A stretch of DNA of 64,000 bases from JAJCZZ01 sp964569085 (lineage in GTDB: Bacteria; Gemmatimonadota; Gemmatimonadetes; Longimicrobiales; Gaopeijiaceae): the NCBI GenBank assembly GCA_964569085.1, contig CAZMTA010000005.1:1-64000 (forward strand), given 5' to 3'. Below the pieces are notes generated by a model. It searched no databases. It was given only the letters and a program-made list of their open reading frames with translations, and was not told the origin of the DNA. The translations under genes and the position numbers were made by a program. This document shows positions 26,186 through 34,754 of this stretch, piece by piece (position 1 is the first letter of the stretch; the number at the start of each line of letters is the position of its first letter).

Positions 26186-28144
26186 TCAGCGCCGGGTCGG
26201 CTCGCCGTGCCCCCGGTCCAGCCAGCGGTACCGCTCCACCAGCTCCAGGAAGCCCCGCCGGTACCCGTCGGCGTCTTCACCCAGCCCCGCCCGCGCCAGC
26301 GTCAGGATCTGCTCGACGCCCACCGACCCTCGGTGCTCCGAGTTCCGCAGGAGCATGCCGAATCCCGCCACCGCCGAGGCGAAGGTCAGGTCGGTGGAGG
26401 GCCGCCCCACCGCGTCGTCCACCGGGTGGGTCAGGAGCCGGCTCGCGCCGCCGGACGGCCGCTTGTAGCGCACCTTCACGAAGGCGAGCTCCCGGGACCC
26501 GGAGGCCCCGGCCCCGGTCCGGCTTCGGCCGGTGCGCTCCGCTCCGCCGTAGCGGAGGGGGTCCACCTCCGGGGGAAGCACGCCCGAGTCCACCCCGACG
26601 GGCACGATCTCGTAGAGGGCCGTGACGGTGTGGCCCGCGCCCAGCTCCCCGGCGTCCTTGGCGTCGTCGTTGAAGTCCTCGGCGGCGAGGAGGCGGTTCT
26701 CGTAGCCCAGGAGCCGGTACGCGGCCACCCGCTCCGGGTTGAACTCGACCTGGACCTTCACGTCCTTGGCCACGGTGAGCAGGGTGCCGCCCATCTCGCC
26801 CACCAGGACCTTCCGGGCCTCGGCCATCCCGTCGATGTAGGCGTAGTTGCCGTTCCCGTGCTGGGCGATGGACTCCATCTTGGCGCTCTGGAGGTTCCCG
26901 GTGCCGAAGCCGAGCACGGTGAGGTAGGTCCCCTCCTCGCGCCGCTCCTCCACCAGGCGGATCATGGCGGCGTCGCTGCTCTCGCCCACGTTGAAGTCGC
27001 CGTCGGTGGCCAGGATCACCCGGTTGTTCCCTTCGGGCCGGAAGGCCCGCCGCGCCACGTCGTAGGCCAGGCGGAGGCCGGCGCCCCCGGCGGTGGACCC
27101 GCCCGCCCGCAGCCGCTCGATGGCCTCGAGGATGCGCTCCTTGTCCTCGCCGGAGGTGGGCTCGAGGACGAGCCCCGCCGCGCCGGCGTAGACGACGATG
27201 GCCACCCGGTCCTGGGGCCGCATGCGGTCCACCAGGAGGCGCATGGAGGACTGGACGAGCGGGAGCTTGTCCGGCGAGGACATGGAGCCCGACACGTCCA
27301 GGAGGAAGACGAGGTTGGCCGGGGGCAGCTCCTCGACCTCGACGGGCTGGCTGGCGATCCCCACTCGGAGCAGCCGGTGCGCCGGCGCCCAGGGCGCCGA
27401 GCCCAGCTCGGTGGTCACGGCCACGGGGTGCCCGCCCCGGGGGCGGTCGTACTCGTAGGAGAAGTAGTTGACCAGCTCCTCGATGCGGACCGCGTCCACC
27501 GGCGGCAGGCGCCCCTCCCGGAGGAGGAAGCGGCGCACGTTGCTGTACGAGGCCCGGTCCACGTCGATGGAGAAGGTGGACAGGGGGGCGTCCACCGGGC
27601 GCCGGAAGCCGTTCTCCTCCACGTGGGCGTACTGCTCCCGGTTCCAGCCCGGAGGCGGCGGGCCGTGGGGGGCGATGGGCACCGCGGGGCGGGCGATGCG
27701 GGCGGCGTCGTCGAAGGCGGTCGGCGCCATCCGGGCCCGGGCCGCTTCCTGCGTGGCGCCCTGGCCCACCACGAGGGCGTCCAGGGTCAGGGCCTCGGCC
27801 GAGAGGCGCACGTCCACGGTCAGGGCGTCCCGGGTGGCCGCCCCGTCGGGAAGCGGACGCTCCTCGCGGGCGTAGCCGATCAGCTCGACCACGAGGACGG
27901 GGCGGGAGGGAAGGGCCTCGGCGGGGACGCGGAGGTCGTAGCGGCCGTCGGAGCCGGTCAGCGCGCCCAGGCCGGTCCCCTGGACGTAGACCTGGGCACC
28001 CTGGAGCGCCCGGCCGTCGGTGGCGTCGGTGACGCGCCCCTGGATGCGGAGGTCGTCGGCGTCGGGGCCCGCCATGACCAGGAGGCCCGCGAGGAGCGCG
28101 ACGGTGGCGGGGATTCGGAGGAAGGAGCCTCGTGGGGATCGCAT
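26186..28144 (-). CDS. Exported von Willebrand factor A protein (YfbK-like) with CarboxypepD_reg-like N-terminal domain
   Basis: The 652-residue protein has a signal peptide and then a carboxypeptidase-regulatory/SusC-extension-like beta sandwich (about 30-125; LRIQGRVTDATDGRALQGAQ). It continues with the YfbK-type region (YAHVEENGFRRPVDAPLSTFS, SIDVDRASYSNVRRFL), a vWA domain with intact MIDAS DVSGSMS, and a C-terminal YfbK_C domain (SSDLTFASAVAGFGMLLR-type). YfbK-family proteins bind metal and partners at the surface. The start at 28144 is the ATG that begins the signal sequence. It is divergent from the ECF sigma gene, 183 bp away, and shares the regulatory-like domain with the anti-sigma factor. 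Confidence 0.88.
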   Translation of the reverse strand: MRSPRGSFLRIPATVALLAGLLVMAGPDADDLRIQGRVTDATDGRALQGAQVYVQGTGLGALTGSDGRYDLRVPAEALPSRPVLVVELIGYAREERPLPDGAATRDALTVDVRLSAEALTLDALVVGQGATQEAARARMAPTAFDDAARIARPAVPIAPHGPPPPGWNREQYAHVEENGFRRPVDAPLSTFSIDVDRASYSNVRRFLLREGRLPPVDAVRIEELVNYFSYEYDRPRGGHPVAVTTELGSAPWAPAHRLLRVGIASQPVEVEELPPANLVFLLDVSGSMSSPDKLPLVQSSMRLLVDRMRPQDRVAIVVYAGAAGLVLEPTSGEDKERILEAIERLRAGGSTAGGAGLRLAYDVARRAFRPEGNNRVILATDGDFNVGESSDAAMIRLVEERREEGTYLTVLGFGTGNLQSAKMESIAQHGNGNYAYIDGMAEARKVLVGEMGGTLLTVAKDVKVQVEFNPERVAAYRLLGYENRLLAAEDFNDDAKDAGELGAGHTVTALYEIVPVGVDSGVLPPEVDPLRYGGAERTGRSRTGAGASGSRELAFVKVRYKRPSGGASRLLTHPVDDAVGRPSTDLTFASAVAGFGMLLRNSEHRGSVGVEQILTLARAGLGEDADGYRRGFLELVERYRWLDRGHGEPTRR

Positions 28145-28327
28145 GTCGTCCTCGCACGGTTCGAGGGACCGGGGACGCGCTCCCCGGCTTCTGGGGGGAA
28201 CGACGCGCGAGCCCCTCGGACTTGCACACGGCCCGGGCCGGGGCGGCCCCTCCGCGCTGGGCGCGGGGCGCGGCCGCGGCGTAGCTTCCCAGGGGCGGTG
28301 TGCAACTCGAGGACGTTGATTCGTCGA

Positions 28328-28903
28328 ATGGGCATGAGCCGACAAGGAAGGGCGTCCGGGCGCGGCGGCTCCGACGGGGGCGACCCCGTGGGAGCGCCGA
28401 CGGACTGGGCCTCGGTCTACCGCGCGATCTACCCCGCGCTCCTGCGCTTCCTGCGCTGGAGGACGGGGGACGACGAGCGGGCCCGGGACCTGGCGCAGGA
28501 GGCCTTCGCCCGGGTCCTGGGCCTCGAGGCCGAGAACCCCCGGGGCCTCGTCTTCCGGACCGCCACCAACCTGGTCCGGGACCAGGCGCGCACCGCGGTG
28601 CGGCGGAAGCGGCACCTGACGCTCCTGAAGGTGGAGGAGGACGTCCGCGCCGAGGCGGCGCCCACCCCCTCCCGGGAGCTGGAGGCGCGGGAACGGGCCG
28701 ACGGGGTGCGCCGGGCCCTGGAGCGGCTCTCGGAGCGGGACCGGGAGGTCCTTCTCCTCTGGAACGCCGGCCTCGACTACGACGAGATCGCGGCGGAGAC
28801 CGGCCTGGCCAAGGGCTCGTTGGGCACCACCATCGCCCGGGCCAAGAAGAGACTCGTGGAGGCGCACGACGCGCTGGAGGGAACCGATGCCGCACTTGGA
28901 TGA
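28328..28903 (+). CDS. ECF-type RNA polymerase sigma factor
   Basis: This 191-residue protein has sigma-70 region 2 (VYRAIYPALLRFLRWRTGD, ARDLAQEAFARVL) and region 4 (LERLSERDREVLLLW, LDYDEIAAETGLAKGSLGTT), with the usual ECF length. An N-terminal tail of about 30 residues is Gly/Ser-rich. ATG at 28328 or 28334 are both in frame; the first was taken. Its stop overlaps the next gene by 17 nt, so sigma and anti-sigma are translationally coupled. The adjacent vWA gene is divergent and a likely target. Confidence 0.9.
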   Translation: MGMSRQGRASGRGGSDGGDPVGAPTDWASVYRAIYPALLRFLRWRTGDDERARDLAQEAFARVLGLEAENPRGLVFRTATNLVRDQARTAVRRKRHLTLLKVEEDVRAEAAPTPSRELEARERADGVRRALERLSERDREVLLLWNAGLDYDEIAAETGLAKGSLGTTIARAKKRLVEAHDALEGTDAALG

Positions 28904-30359
28904 GGGAACCCTCCAGGCCTGGCTGGACCGGGATCGCTCTGGGCTGGGCCCGGAGGAGCGGGCCCGGATCGAGGCCCATCTGGAGGGCTGCGAGGCGTGC
29001 GCGCGCTCCCTGGAGGAGCTGGAGGGCTCCACCGCGCGGGTGGAGGCGCTCCTGGGCGTGGCTCCCGCGGCGGGGGAGATCCCGCCCTTCGAGGCCGTGC
29101 GGGCCCGGGCGGCGGGTGAGGCCGCTCCGGCGGGGCGGGCCCGCCGACGCTGGCGGCCCACGGCGTGGGCCGCCAGCGTGGCCGTCGCCCTCGGGGTCGG
29201 GTGGATGGCCAACGAGATGATCCGCACCGGCGGGGCGGGTCCGACGGCCGTCTCCGAGCCCGTGGCCCGGGAGATGGCGGACAGCGGCGCGGCGCCGCGC
29301 CGCCCGAGCGCCGCCCGCGCCACCGGAGCCGTCGGCGGCGCGGGTCCCGAGGACGGTCCCGGACTCCCCGTCGCGCGCCCGGCCGTACCGGTGCTGGACG
29401 AGCCGGCGGTCGTGGCCGACGCGTCGGAGGAGGCCGGCGCGGGGCCGCCCGCTTCCGGGGACGAGCCCCGGTCGGTGGCCCGGAGCGCCGCCGCCCCCCC
29501 GCCGCCCCCGCCGGGCGGGGACGACGCCGTCCCCGAGCCCACCGCCTTCGACGACCGGGTGGCCGAGGACCGGGACGCCCTCCAGGCCCGGATGCGGTCG
29601 GAGGAGTCGGCGGACGTCGAGAAGGCCGCGCCGGTCCTGCGCGGACGCGTGACCGACGCCTCGACCGGGCGCCCCATCCCCGGCGCCCAGGTCTACGTGG
29701 CCGAGGGCGCCGTGGGCACCCTCACCGACGCCCGAGGCGACTTCGAGCTGGCCTTCGCCGACCTTCCGGGGGACTCGGCGGTCACCCTCCGGGCGGAGCA
29801 CGTCGGCTACGCCCGGGACAGCGCCCGGGTGGAGCTGGCCGGGGAGCCCGGGGAGGCGGTGGACTTCCGCCTGGGGTCCGAGGCCCTCGCGCTGGAGGAG
29901 ATGGTGGTGACGGGGGAGGAGGCGGCCCTGCGGCTCGAGAACCTCATCCTCTGGAAGGAGGCCTACGTCCCCTCGTCCGAGCTGGCGCCGGGGAAGGGCC
30001 CGCCCGCCCTCCTCGAGGGTGCCGATGCCGCCGCGTGGGAGCGCGTTTCACTCGAGGGGGCGGAGGCCAGGGCCGGATTCGAACCCTGGGCGGCGGCGGG
30101 CCTGCCGGTCCGCGACGTCCAGGTCGGACCCATGGGAGGATGGACCTGGGTGCGCCTGCTCCAGGAGCTCGACGACGGCGGGACCCTGGAGCTCTACCAG
30201 GCCCGGGGGCCCGGGCTCACCGCTTCCGCCGACCTCGTGGACGCGGAGCCGTCACGACTGGAGTGGGCAGTGGGGGAGCTGCACGGCCTCGACATCCTCG
30301 CTCGAGGACCGGTCACCCGCGAGAGACTGGAGGAGATCCTCCGCGGTCCGCGGCGCTGA
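28887..30359 (+). CDS. Transmembrane anti-sigma factor with a periplasmic CarboxypepD_reg-like domain
   Basis: This 490-residue protein has a zinc anti-sigma motif Hx3Cx2C (H31, C35, C38 in AHLEGCEAC), one membrane segment (about 92-110), a long low-complexity Ala/Pro/Glu linker, and a carboxypeptidase-regulatory-like domain (about 250-330; LRGRVTDASTGRPIPGAQVYV). The end of that domain reads SEALALEEMVVTGEEA, as before a TonB plug. The C-terminal about 130 residues hold an unknown domain. The N-terminal half would hold the ECF factor and the outer half could sense an envelope partner. The divergent vWA protein carries a related domain, so the two may interact. Confidence 0.8.
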   Translation: MPHLDEGTLQAWLDRDRSGLGPEERARIEAHLEGCEACARSLEELEGSTARVEALLGVAPAAGEIPPFEAVRARAAGEAAPAGRARRRWRPTAWAASVAVALGVGWMANEMIRTGGAGPTAVSEPVAREMADSGAAPRRPSAARATGAVGGAGPEDGPGLPVARPAVPVLDEPAVVADASEEAGAGPPASGDEPRSVARSAAAPPPPPPGGDDAVPEPTAFDDRVAEDRDALQARMRSEESADVEKAAPVLRGRVTDASTGRPIPGAQVYVAEGAVGTLTDARGDFELAFADLPGDSAVTLRAEHVGYARDSARVELAGEPGEAVDFRLGSEALALEEMVVTGEEAALRLENLILWKEAYVPSSELAPGKGPPALLEGADAAAWERVSLEGAEARAGFEPWAAAGLPVRDVQVGPMGGWTWVRLLQELDDGGTLELYQARGPGLTASADLVDAEPSRLEWAVGELHGLDILARGPVTRERLEEILRGPRR

Positions 30360-30399
30360 CACCCCGCCCTCGCGCGGATCTTGCATCGGCACCCACCCC

Positions 30400-31251
30400 A
30401 TGACCGCCCGAACGTTGTGCGCGCTCTGCGCGTCGATCCTGGTCGCCGCGTGCGGCCCCTCCGAGACCGAGGTCCGTGACGCGGAGCGCCGCGCCAGCGA
30501 GGCGCGCACCGCCGAGGTCCTGGAGCGACAGGTGCCCCGGATCATGGAGGACGCCCGCTCCATCGAGGACTCGCTCCAGCCCGTCCCCTTCCTCGACGGG
30601 AACGAGGAGTACCGGCTCCGGACCTACCTCAACGACGAGCATCTGGTCATGGCGCGGCGCCACGGCGTTCCCCCCGTGGCCGACTCGAGCGAAGCGCGGA
30701 GCCTCCTGGACGAAGGGCGGCTGGTGGAGCTGGAGGACTCCACGGAGTGGTGGGTGGTGCGGGACATGGACTACTCCCTCCCCATGGTCGTCCCGTCCAC
30801 CCGGGCTCTCCTGGAGGAGATGGGGACCCGCTTCCAGACCCGCCTCGATTCGCTGGGGCTGCCCCGCCTTCGCATGGAGATCACCTCGGCGCTGAGGACC
30901 GCCGCGACCCAGTCGGCGCTCCGGGGCCGGAACGCCAATGCCGCGGGAGGCACCAGCACCCACGAGTACGGCACCACGGTGGACGTGGCGTACAGCGCGT
31001 TCTCCGCGCCGCCGGTACCCATGGACGGCCTCGCGCTGGAGGAGGCGCCCTACCTCGAGCGGGCCCTCACGCATTTCGCGGCGGCGGCGGTGGACGCCTC
31101 CGCGGCCCGGAAGTCCCGGGAGCTCAAGGCCATCCTCGGACGCGTCCTCCACGAGATGCAGGACGAGGGGAAGGTCCGGGTCACGCTGGAGCGGGGGCAG
31201 CCGGTGTACCACATGACCGTGGCCACGGACCTGGCGGACGGGCCCGGGTAG
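30400..31251 (+). CDS. Lipoprotein with M15-like (VanY/DUF5715-type) peptidase fold
   Basis: The 283-residue protein has a lipobox VAAC (after CASIL) and a helical start. The second half contains SALRTAATQSALRG and TSTHEYGTTVDVAY, which fits the SxHxxGxAxD zinc site of M15 (VanY, DD-carboxypeptidase) proteins. VLHEMQDEG and PVYHMTV could supply the catalytic acid and third ligand. This arrangement occurs in the DUF5715 family. A role in peptidoglycan trimming is likely but not shown. It starts 40 nt after the anti-sigma gene on the same strand and could be in its operon. Confidence 0.7.
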   Translation: MTARTLCALCASILVAACGPSETEVRDAERRASEARTAEVLERQVPRIMEDARSIEDSLQPVPFLDGNEEYRLRTYLNDEHLVMARRHGVPPVADSSEARSLLDEGRLVELEDSTEWWVVRDMDYSLPMVVPSTRALLEEMGTRFQTRLDSLGLPRLRMEITSALRTAATQSALRGRNANAAGGTSTHEYGTTVDVAYSAFSAPPVPMDGLALEEAPYLERALTHFAAAAVDASAARKSRELKAILGRVLHEMQDEGKVRVTLERGQPVYHMTVATDLADGPG

Positions 31252-31292
31252 GGGGCGGAGCGGGCGGGCTCGTTCGGCCCCGCGCCCCTACC
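31247..31292. terminator. Hairpin between convergent stops
   Basis: GGTAGGGGGCG near 31247 can pair with CGCGCCCCTACC ending at 31292 with one bulge. It overlaps both convergent stop codons and probably ends transcription in both directions. Confidence 0.45.
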
Positions 31293-31869
31293 AGCCGAAG
31301 GTCACCCGCCCGGTGAGGGGGGCGAGGTAGACGCCCAGCTCGTTGGTGCCGCTCCCCTCGCTGAAGAGGCCCACCTGGACGCGGGGCCCGAGCTTCACCC
31401 GGGACCATCCCACCAGGAGGGTTCCGTACACCCCCACGAAGAGCCCGCCTCCCGGGTCGTCGTCGGACTCGTCGAAGTGGAGGAAGGCCGAGGCGCGGGC
31501 GCCGGCGTCCCATTCCCAGCGCTCGCTCTCGACGCCCCGGACGAAGATGCCCACGTGGCCCAGCTCGAAGAGCTGCTCGTCCCCGGCCGCGTCCCGCTCC
31601 TCGTAGGCGATCCACTCGCCGAAGTGGCGGCCGCCCAGGAGCATGACGCTCGTCCAGTCGCCTCCGATGCCCAGCTCGCCGCCCACCAGGCGGTCCGGAG
31701 CCACGCCCCGGGCGTACCCCACCGTGAGGCCGCCGACGTGGGCGGTGAGGGAGAGCTGGTTCGGGGCTCGGCGGGCTTCCTGCGCGTGGAGGGCGGGCGC
31801 CGCTCCGGCCAGGAGCAGGAGGAGGAGCGCGGCGGGCTTCGGCGCGCCGGAGCGGAAGGGTCGGGGCAT
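31288..31869 (-). CDS. Exported outer membrane beta-barrel-like protein
   Basis: This 193-residue protein has a signal peptide ending near LHAQ. The rest is a series of alternating hydrophobic beta-strands with Gly turns (VGGLTVGYARGVAP, GGLFVGVYGTLLVGWSRV) and ends with aromatic TFGW, a typical last strand for BAM-dependent barrels. The size fits an eight-stranded barrel. There is no named family. The start at 31869 was picked for the signal sequence; the longer frame to 32010 adds a Pro/Gly-rich stretch. Confidence 0.65.
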   Translation of the reverse strand: MPRPFRSGAPKPAALLLLLLAGAAPALHAQEARRAPNQLSLTAHVGGLTVGYARGVAPDRLVGGELGIGGDWTSVMLLGGRHFGEWIAYEERDAAGDEQLFELGHVGIFVRGVESERWEWDAGARASAFLHFDESDDDPGGGLFVGVYGTLLVGWSRVKLGPRVQVGLFSEGSGTNELGVYLAPLTGRVTFGW

Positions 31870-32064
31870 CAGGGAGAGGAGGAGAGAGGGGCGACGGCCG
31901 GGGATGTCCGGGGACCCGGGGTCGGTCGTCGCGTGTGATACCGTGCCGCCCCCTCCGCCGGTTCCAGGGCGGGGGACGTTGGTACACGCCTTGCGTCCCA
32001 GGGCCTGCACACGCGCTCAACGCGGCTCCCCGCCGCGCCCCTTCCACGAGGACGCACCCCGCCC

Positions 32065-32250
32065 ATGGCACGTCGCGCCGGTTTCGAAGCTTCGGACATC
32101 ATCAAGGTCATCCTGGCCGTCATCCTCCCGCCCTTGGGCGTCTTCTTCGAGGTCGGCTTCGGGAAGCACTTCTGGCTGAACGTCCTCCTGACGCTCCTCG
32201 GGTGGGTCCCCGGGATCATCCACGCCCTCTACGTCATCTTCACGCGATGA
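32065..32250 (+). CDS. Pmp3/YqaE (UPF0057) family small membrane protein
   Basis: The 61-residue protein has two membrane helices and the family pattern: DIIKVILAVILPPLGVF with the PPLGV turn, then FWLNVLLTLLGWVPGIIHALYVI. Pmp3-type peptides modulate membrane potential and salt tolerance in yeast and plants; bacterial roles are less known. It is a complete gene, convergent with the kinase downstream. Confidence 0.93.
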   Translation: MARRAGFEASDIIKVILAVILPPLGVFFEVGFGKHFWLNVLLTLLGWVPGIIHALYVIFTR

Positions 32251-32274
32251 CGGCGGCGTAGGACGGGGACGGGC

Positions 32275-33909
32275 TCAGCCCCGGGGGAGCCGGAAGGAGA
32301 AGTCGCTCCCCTCCCCGACGCGGCTCTCGGCGCGGATGGTCCCGCCGTGGGCCGCCACGATGCCCCGGGCGATGGCGAGCCCGAGGCCCGCCCCGCCCAC
32401 CGACGGCCCGTCGGCCTGCCAGAACCGGTCGAAGACCCGCTCGAGGTTCTCGGGCGCGATGCCGGTGCCCGTGTCCGAGACGGTGAAGACCACCTCGTCC
32501 GGCTCGATCCGCACCGCCACCGAGACCGAGCCGCCCCCGGCGTGGTCCACGGCGTTGCCCAGGAGGTTGGTCAGGACCTGGACGACGCGGGTCCGGTCCA
32601 CCGAGAGCGCGGGACCCGGCTCGGGGGCGTCCACCGAGATCGCCACGCCGGCCGCCTCGGCCCGGCTCCGAACGAGCTCCGCGGCCTCCCGTGCCAGGGC
32701 GCAGGCGTCGGTGGGCTCCAGCTCCAGGCGCAGGCGGCCGGCGTCGAGCCGGGTCACGTCGAGGAGGTCGTCCACGAGGCCCGTCATGTGGGTGGTGGCC
32801 CGGTCGATGATCGCGGCCTGTCGCCGGCGGAGCGCCTCGGGGACCGTGGGGTCCTGGATCAGCCCCGCCGCCATCTGCACCGTGCCCAGCGGGTCCCGGA
32901 GATCGTGGGAGAGGATCCCGATCATCTCGTCCCGGGCCCGGACGGCCTTCCGGGCCTCCTCGTTGAGGCGCCGGAGCTCGGCCTCGAGCTCGCGTTGCTC
33001 CGTCACGTCGGTGTTGGTCCCGAACCAGCGCACGACCTCGCCGGAGGCGTCCCGGATCGGGAGCGCGCGGGAGAGGAACCAGCGGTACTCGCCGTCGGCG
33101 CCCCGGAGAGGGAAGGTGTCCTCCCAGGGCTCCCCGGTCTCCCACGACTCGGCGAGCCGGCGGACCACCCGGTCCACGTGGTCCGGGTGGTGGACGGCCT
33201 TCCACCCCCATCCCTCCACGGCCTCCAGCGTCGTCCCCGTGTACTCGTACCAGCGCTCGTTGTACCAGAAGATCCACCCCTCCGGGTCGGCCATCCACGC
33301 CAGCTGCGGGATGCTGTTGGCCAGGGTACGGAACTGGGTCTCCCGCTCGGTGAGGGTCTCCTGGGCGCGGCGCCGCTCGGTGATGTCCACGTTGAGGGCG
33401 ACCCCGCCGACGACGCGGCCGGCCTCGTCCCGTATGGGGAGGGCGTAGTTCAGGATCCAGCGGGGCTCCTCCCCGGGGCCCTCGATGCGCATCTCCTCCG
33501 CCGCGACCACCTCGCCGGTGGAGAGCGCCCGGGCCATGCCCCACTCCCGGGACTGGACGGGGGTGCCGTCGGGCCACCAGGCGGGGTAGTCCGAGTCGTA
33601 CGTCTCCGGTCCGGGGGACAGCGGCGTGACGTCGGCCCAGATGGCCCGTGCGGCGCGGTTGACGTGGAGGAGCCGGCCCCGGGCGTCGGCGATGAACACG
33701 CCCACGGGGAGGATGTCGAGGACGGCCTGGAGCTGGAGGTCGCTCCGCGCGGCGGGGCGGGCGCCCCGGATCCGCACGGTCCGGAGGCGCTCCCGGGCCT
33801 CGCGGACCTCGGGTCGGTCGTACACCAGGTTCAGCGCGCGGCGCACGGCCTCGAAGGTCGTCGTGGGTGCTTCGTCGTGGGGGTTCTGCGGCGCTTGATC
33901 CGACGACAC
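32275..33909 (-). CDS. Soluble PAS-PAS sensor histidine kinase
   Basis: About 544 residues with two PAS domains (about 60-170 and 185-310; the second includes WFGTNTDVTEQREL). The HisKA helix carries H335 in ILSHDLRDPL, and the ATPase domain has the N box (VLTNLLGNAVDHA), DTGTGIA and GAGLGLAIARG. No membrane segment and no receiver were seen. The start is uncertain: GTG at 33909 gives VSSDQAPQ, and the same frame is open to 34017. No response regulator is adjacent. Confidence 0.86.
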   Translation of the reverse strand: MSSDQAPQNPHDEAPTTTFEAVRRALNLVYDRPEVREARERLRTVRIRGARPAARSDLQLQAVLDILPVGVFIADARGRLLHVNRAARAIWADVTPLSPGPETYDSDYPAWWPDGTPVQSREWGMARALSTGEVVAAEEMRIEGPGEEPRWILNYALPIRDEAGRVVGGVALNVDITERRRAQETLTERETQFRTLANSIPQLAWMADPEGWIFWYNERWYEYTGTTLEAVEGWGWKAVHHPDHVDRVVRRLAESWETGEPWEDTFPLRGADGEYRWFLSRALPIRDASGEVVRWFGTNTDVTEQRELEAELRRLNEEARKAVRARDEMIGILSHDLRDPLGTVQMAAGLIQDPTVPEALRRRQAAIIDRATTHMTGLVDDLLDVTRLDAGRLRLELEPTDACALAREAAELVRSRAEAAGVAISVDAPEPGPALSVDRTRVVQVLTNLLGNAVDHAGGGSVSVAVRIEPDEVVFTVSDTGTGIAPENLERVFDRFWQADGPSVGGAGLGLAIARGIVAAHGGTIRAESRVGEGSDFSFRLPRG

Positions 33910-34087
33910 ACGACCGTCCCACGTTGCGACGGACGAGGGTGGAGCCCGGACTCCCGGGAGGCCCGCCCGTCTCGGAAGGGGACTCCCAGGGTCGCGTCCG
34001 GACCGCCTGCCTCGCAAGGTCGTCGTTCCGACACCCGGGGTCCCCGGACCCCGCCGGCCCGCGGCCCAGGCGCCGGCGAGAACCGCC

Positions 34088-34588
34088 CTAGCGGTAGTTT
34101 CCGAACTGGAGCTGCACTCCGTAGTCGTTGCCCTTCAGGAACGCGATGACCTCCTGGAGCGTGTCCCGCGCGGGCGCGGTGACCCGGAGCTCCTCCCCCT
34201 GGATGGCCACCTGGACCTTCTTGAAGCCGGCGCCCTTCACGTCCTTCACGATCCGCTTGGCCGTCTCCTGGTCGATGCCCTGCTTCAGCCCCAGGCGCTG
34301 CCGGTGCCGGCCCAGGGTACCTTCCTCGACCTTCCCCTCGTCCAGGTTCTTCAGCGGCACGTTCCGGCGGGTCAGCTTCTCGCGGAAGACCTGCTTCAGC
34401 GCCTCCAGCCGGTAGGCGTCGTCGGCCTCCAGCAGGACGGCGGCGTTCTCCCGGTCGAACTCCAGCGTGCAGTCGGTGCCCTTGAAGTCGTACCGGTTGG
34501 CGATCTCGCGGTGGGCCTGGTTGACGGCGTTGTCGACCTCCTGGAGGTCGACCCCGGTGGAGACGTCGAAGGAGCTGTTCTTGGCCAT
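34088..34588 (-). CDS. yajQ: YajQ family nucleotide/c-di-GMP-binding protein
   Basis: The 166-residue protein matches YajQ throughout: SSFDVSTGVDLQEVDNAVNQA at the N-terminus, RYDFKGT, a middle VFREKLTRRNVPLKNLD, and C-terminal KVQVAIQGEELRVTAPARDTLQ. YajQ proteins bind cyclic di-GMP in some bacteria. The ATG at 34588 is the family start. It is divergent from the lipoprotein gene on the plus strand. Confidence 0.95.
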   Translation of the reverse strand: MAKNSSFDVSTGVDLQEVDNAVNQAHREIANRYDFKGTDCTLEFDRENAAVLLEADDAYRLEALKQVFREKLTRRNVPLKNLDEGKVEEGTLGRHRQRLGLKQGIDQETAKRIVKDVKGAGFKKVQVAIQGEELRVTAPARDTLQEVIAFLKGNDYGVQLQFGNYR

Positions 34589-34674
34589 GGCTCGAGGGGG
34601 TTGGAAGGGTGGGCGGGACCCCCGACGGGGCCCGGACGGAGCGGACTCGCGGCCTCCAAGATAGCACGCGGACC

Positions 34675-34702
34675 TTGCCGGTTCTGGGGCTAGGCCTACA
34701 AT
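34675..34702 (+). promoter_or_regulatory. Sigma-70-type promoter for the lipoprotein gene
   Basis: TTGCCG (34675-34680), a 16-bp spacer and TACAAT (34697-34702) form a good housekeeping promoter. An in-frame ATG at 34701 lies inside the -10 box, so translation must begin at 34755 instead. Confidence 0.6.
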
Positions 34703-34754
34703 GGCTCGATCCCGCCCGCGTCCGCGTCGAGGTCCCCCCAGCCCCGAGGTCGCC

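Noticed and set aside
28197..28220. GGAAC as an ECF -35 element
   Set aside because: No CGTC/CGTT-like -10 is found at 16-17 nt, so I do not call a promoter.
34701..34754. Upstream ATG for the lipoprotein at 34755
   Set aside because: It lies within the -10 box of a good promoter and would bury the signal sequence.
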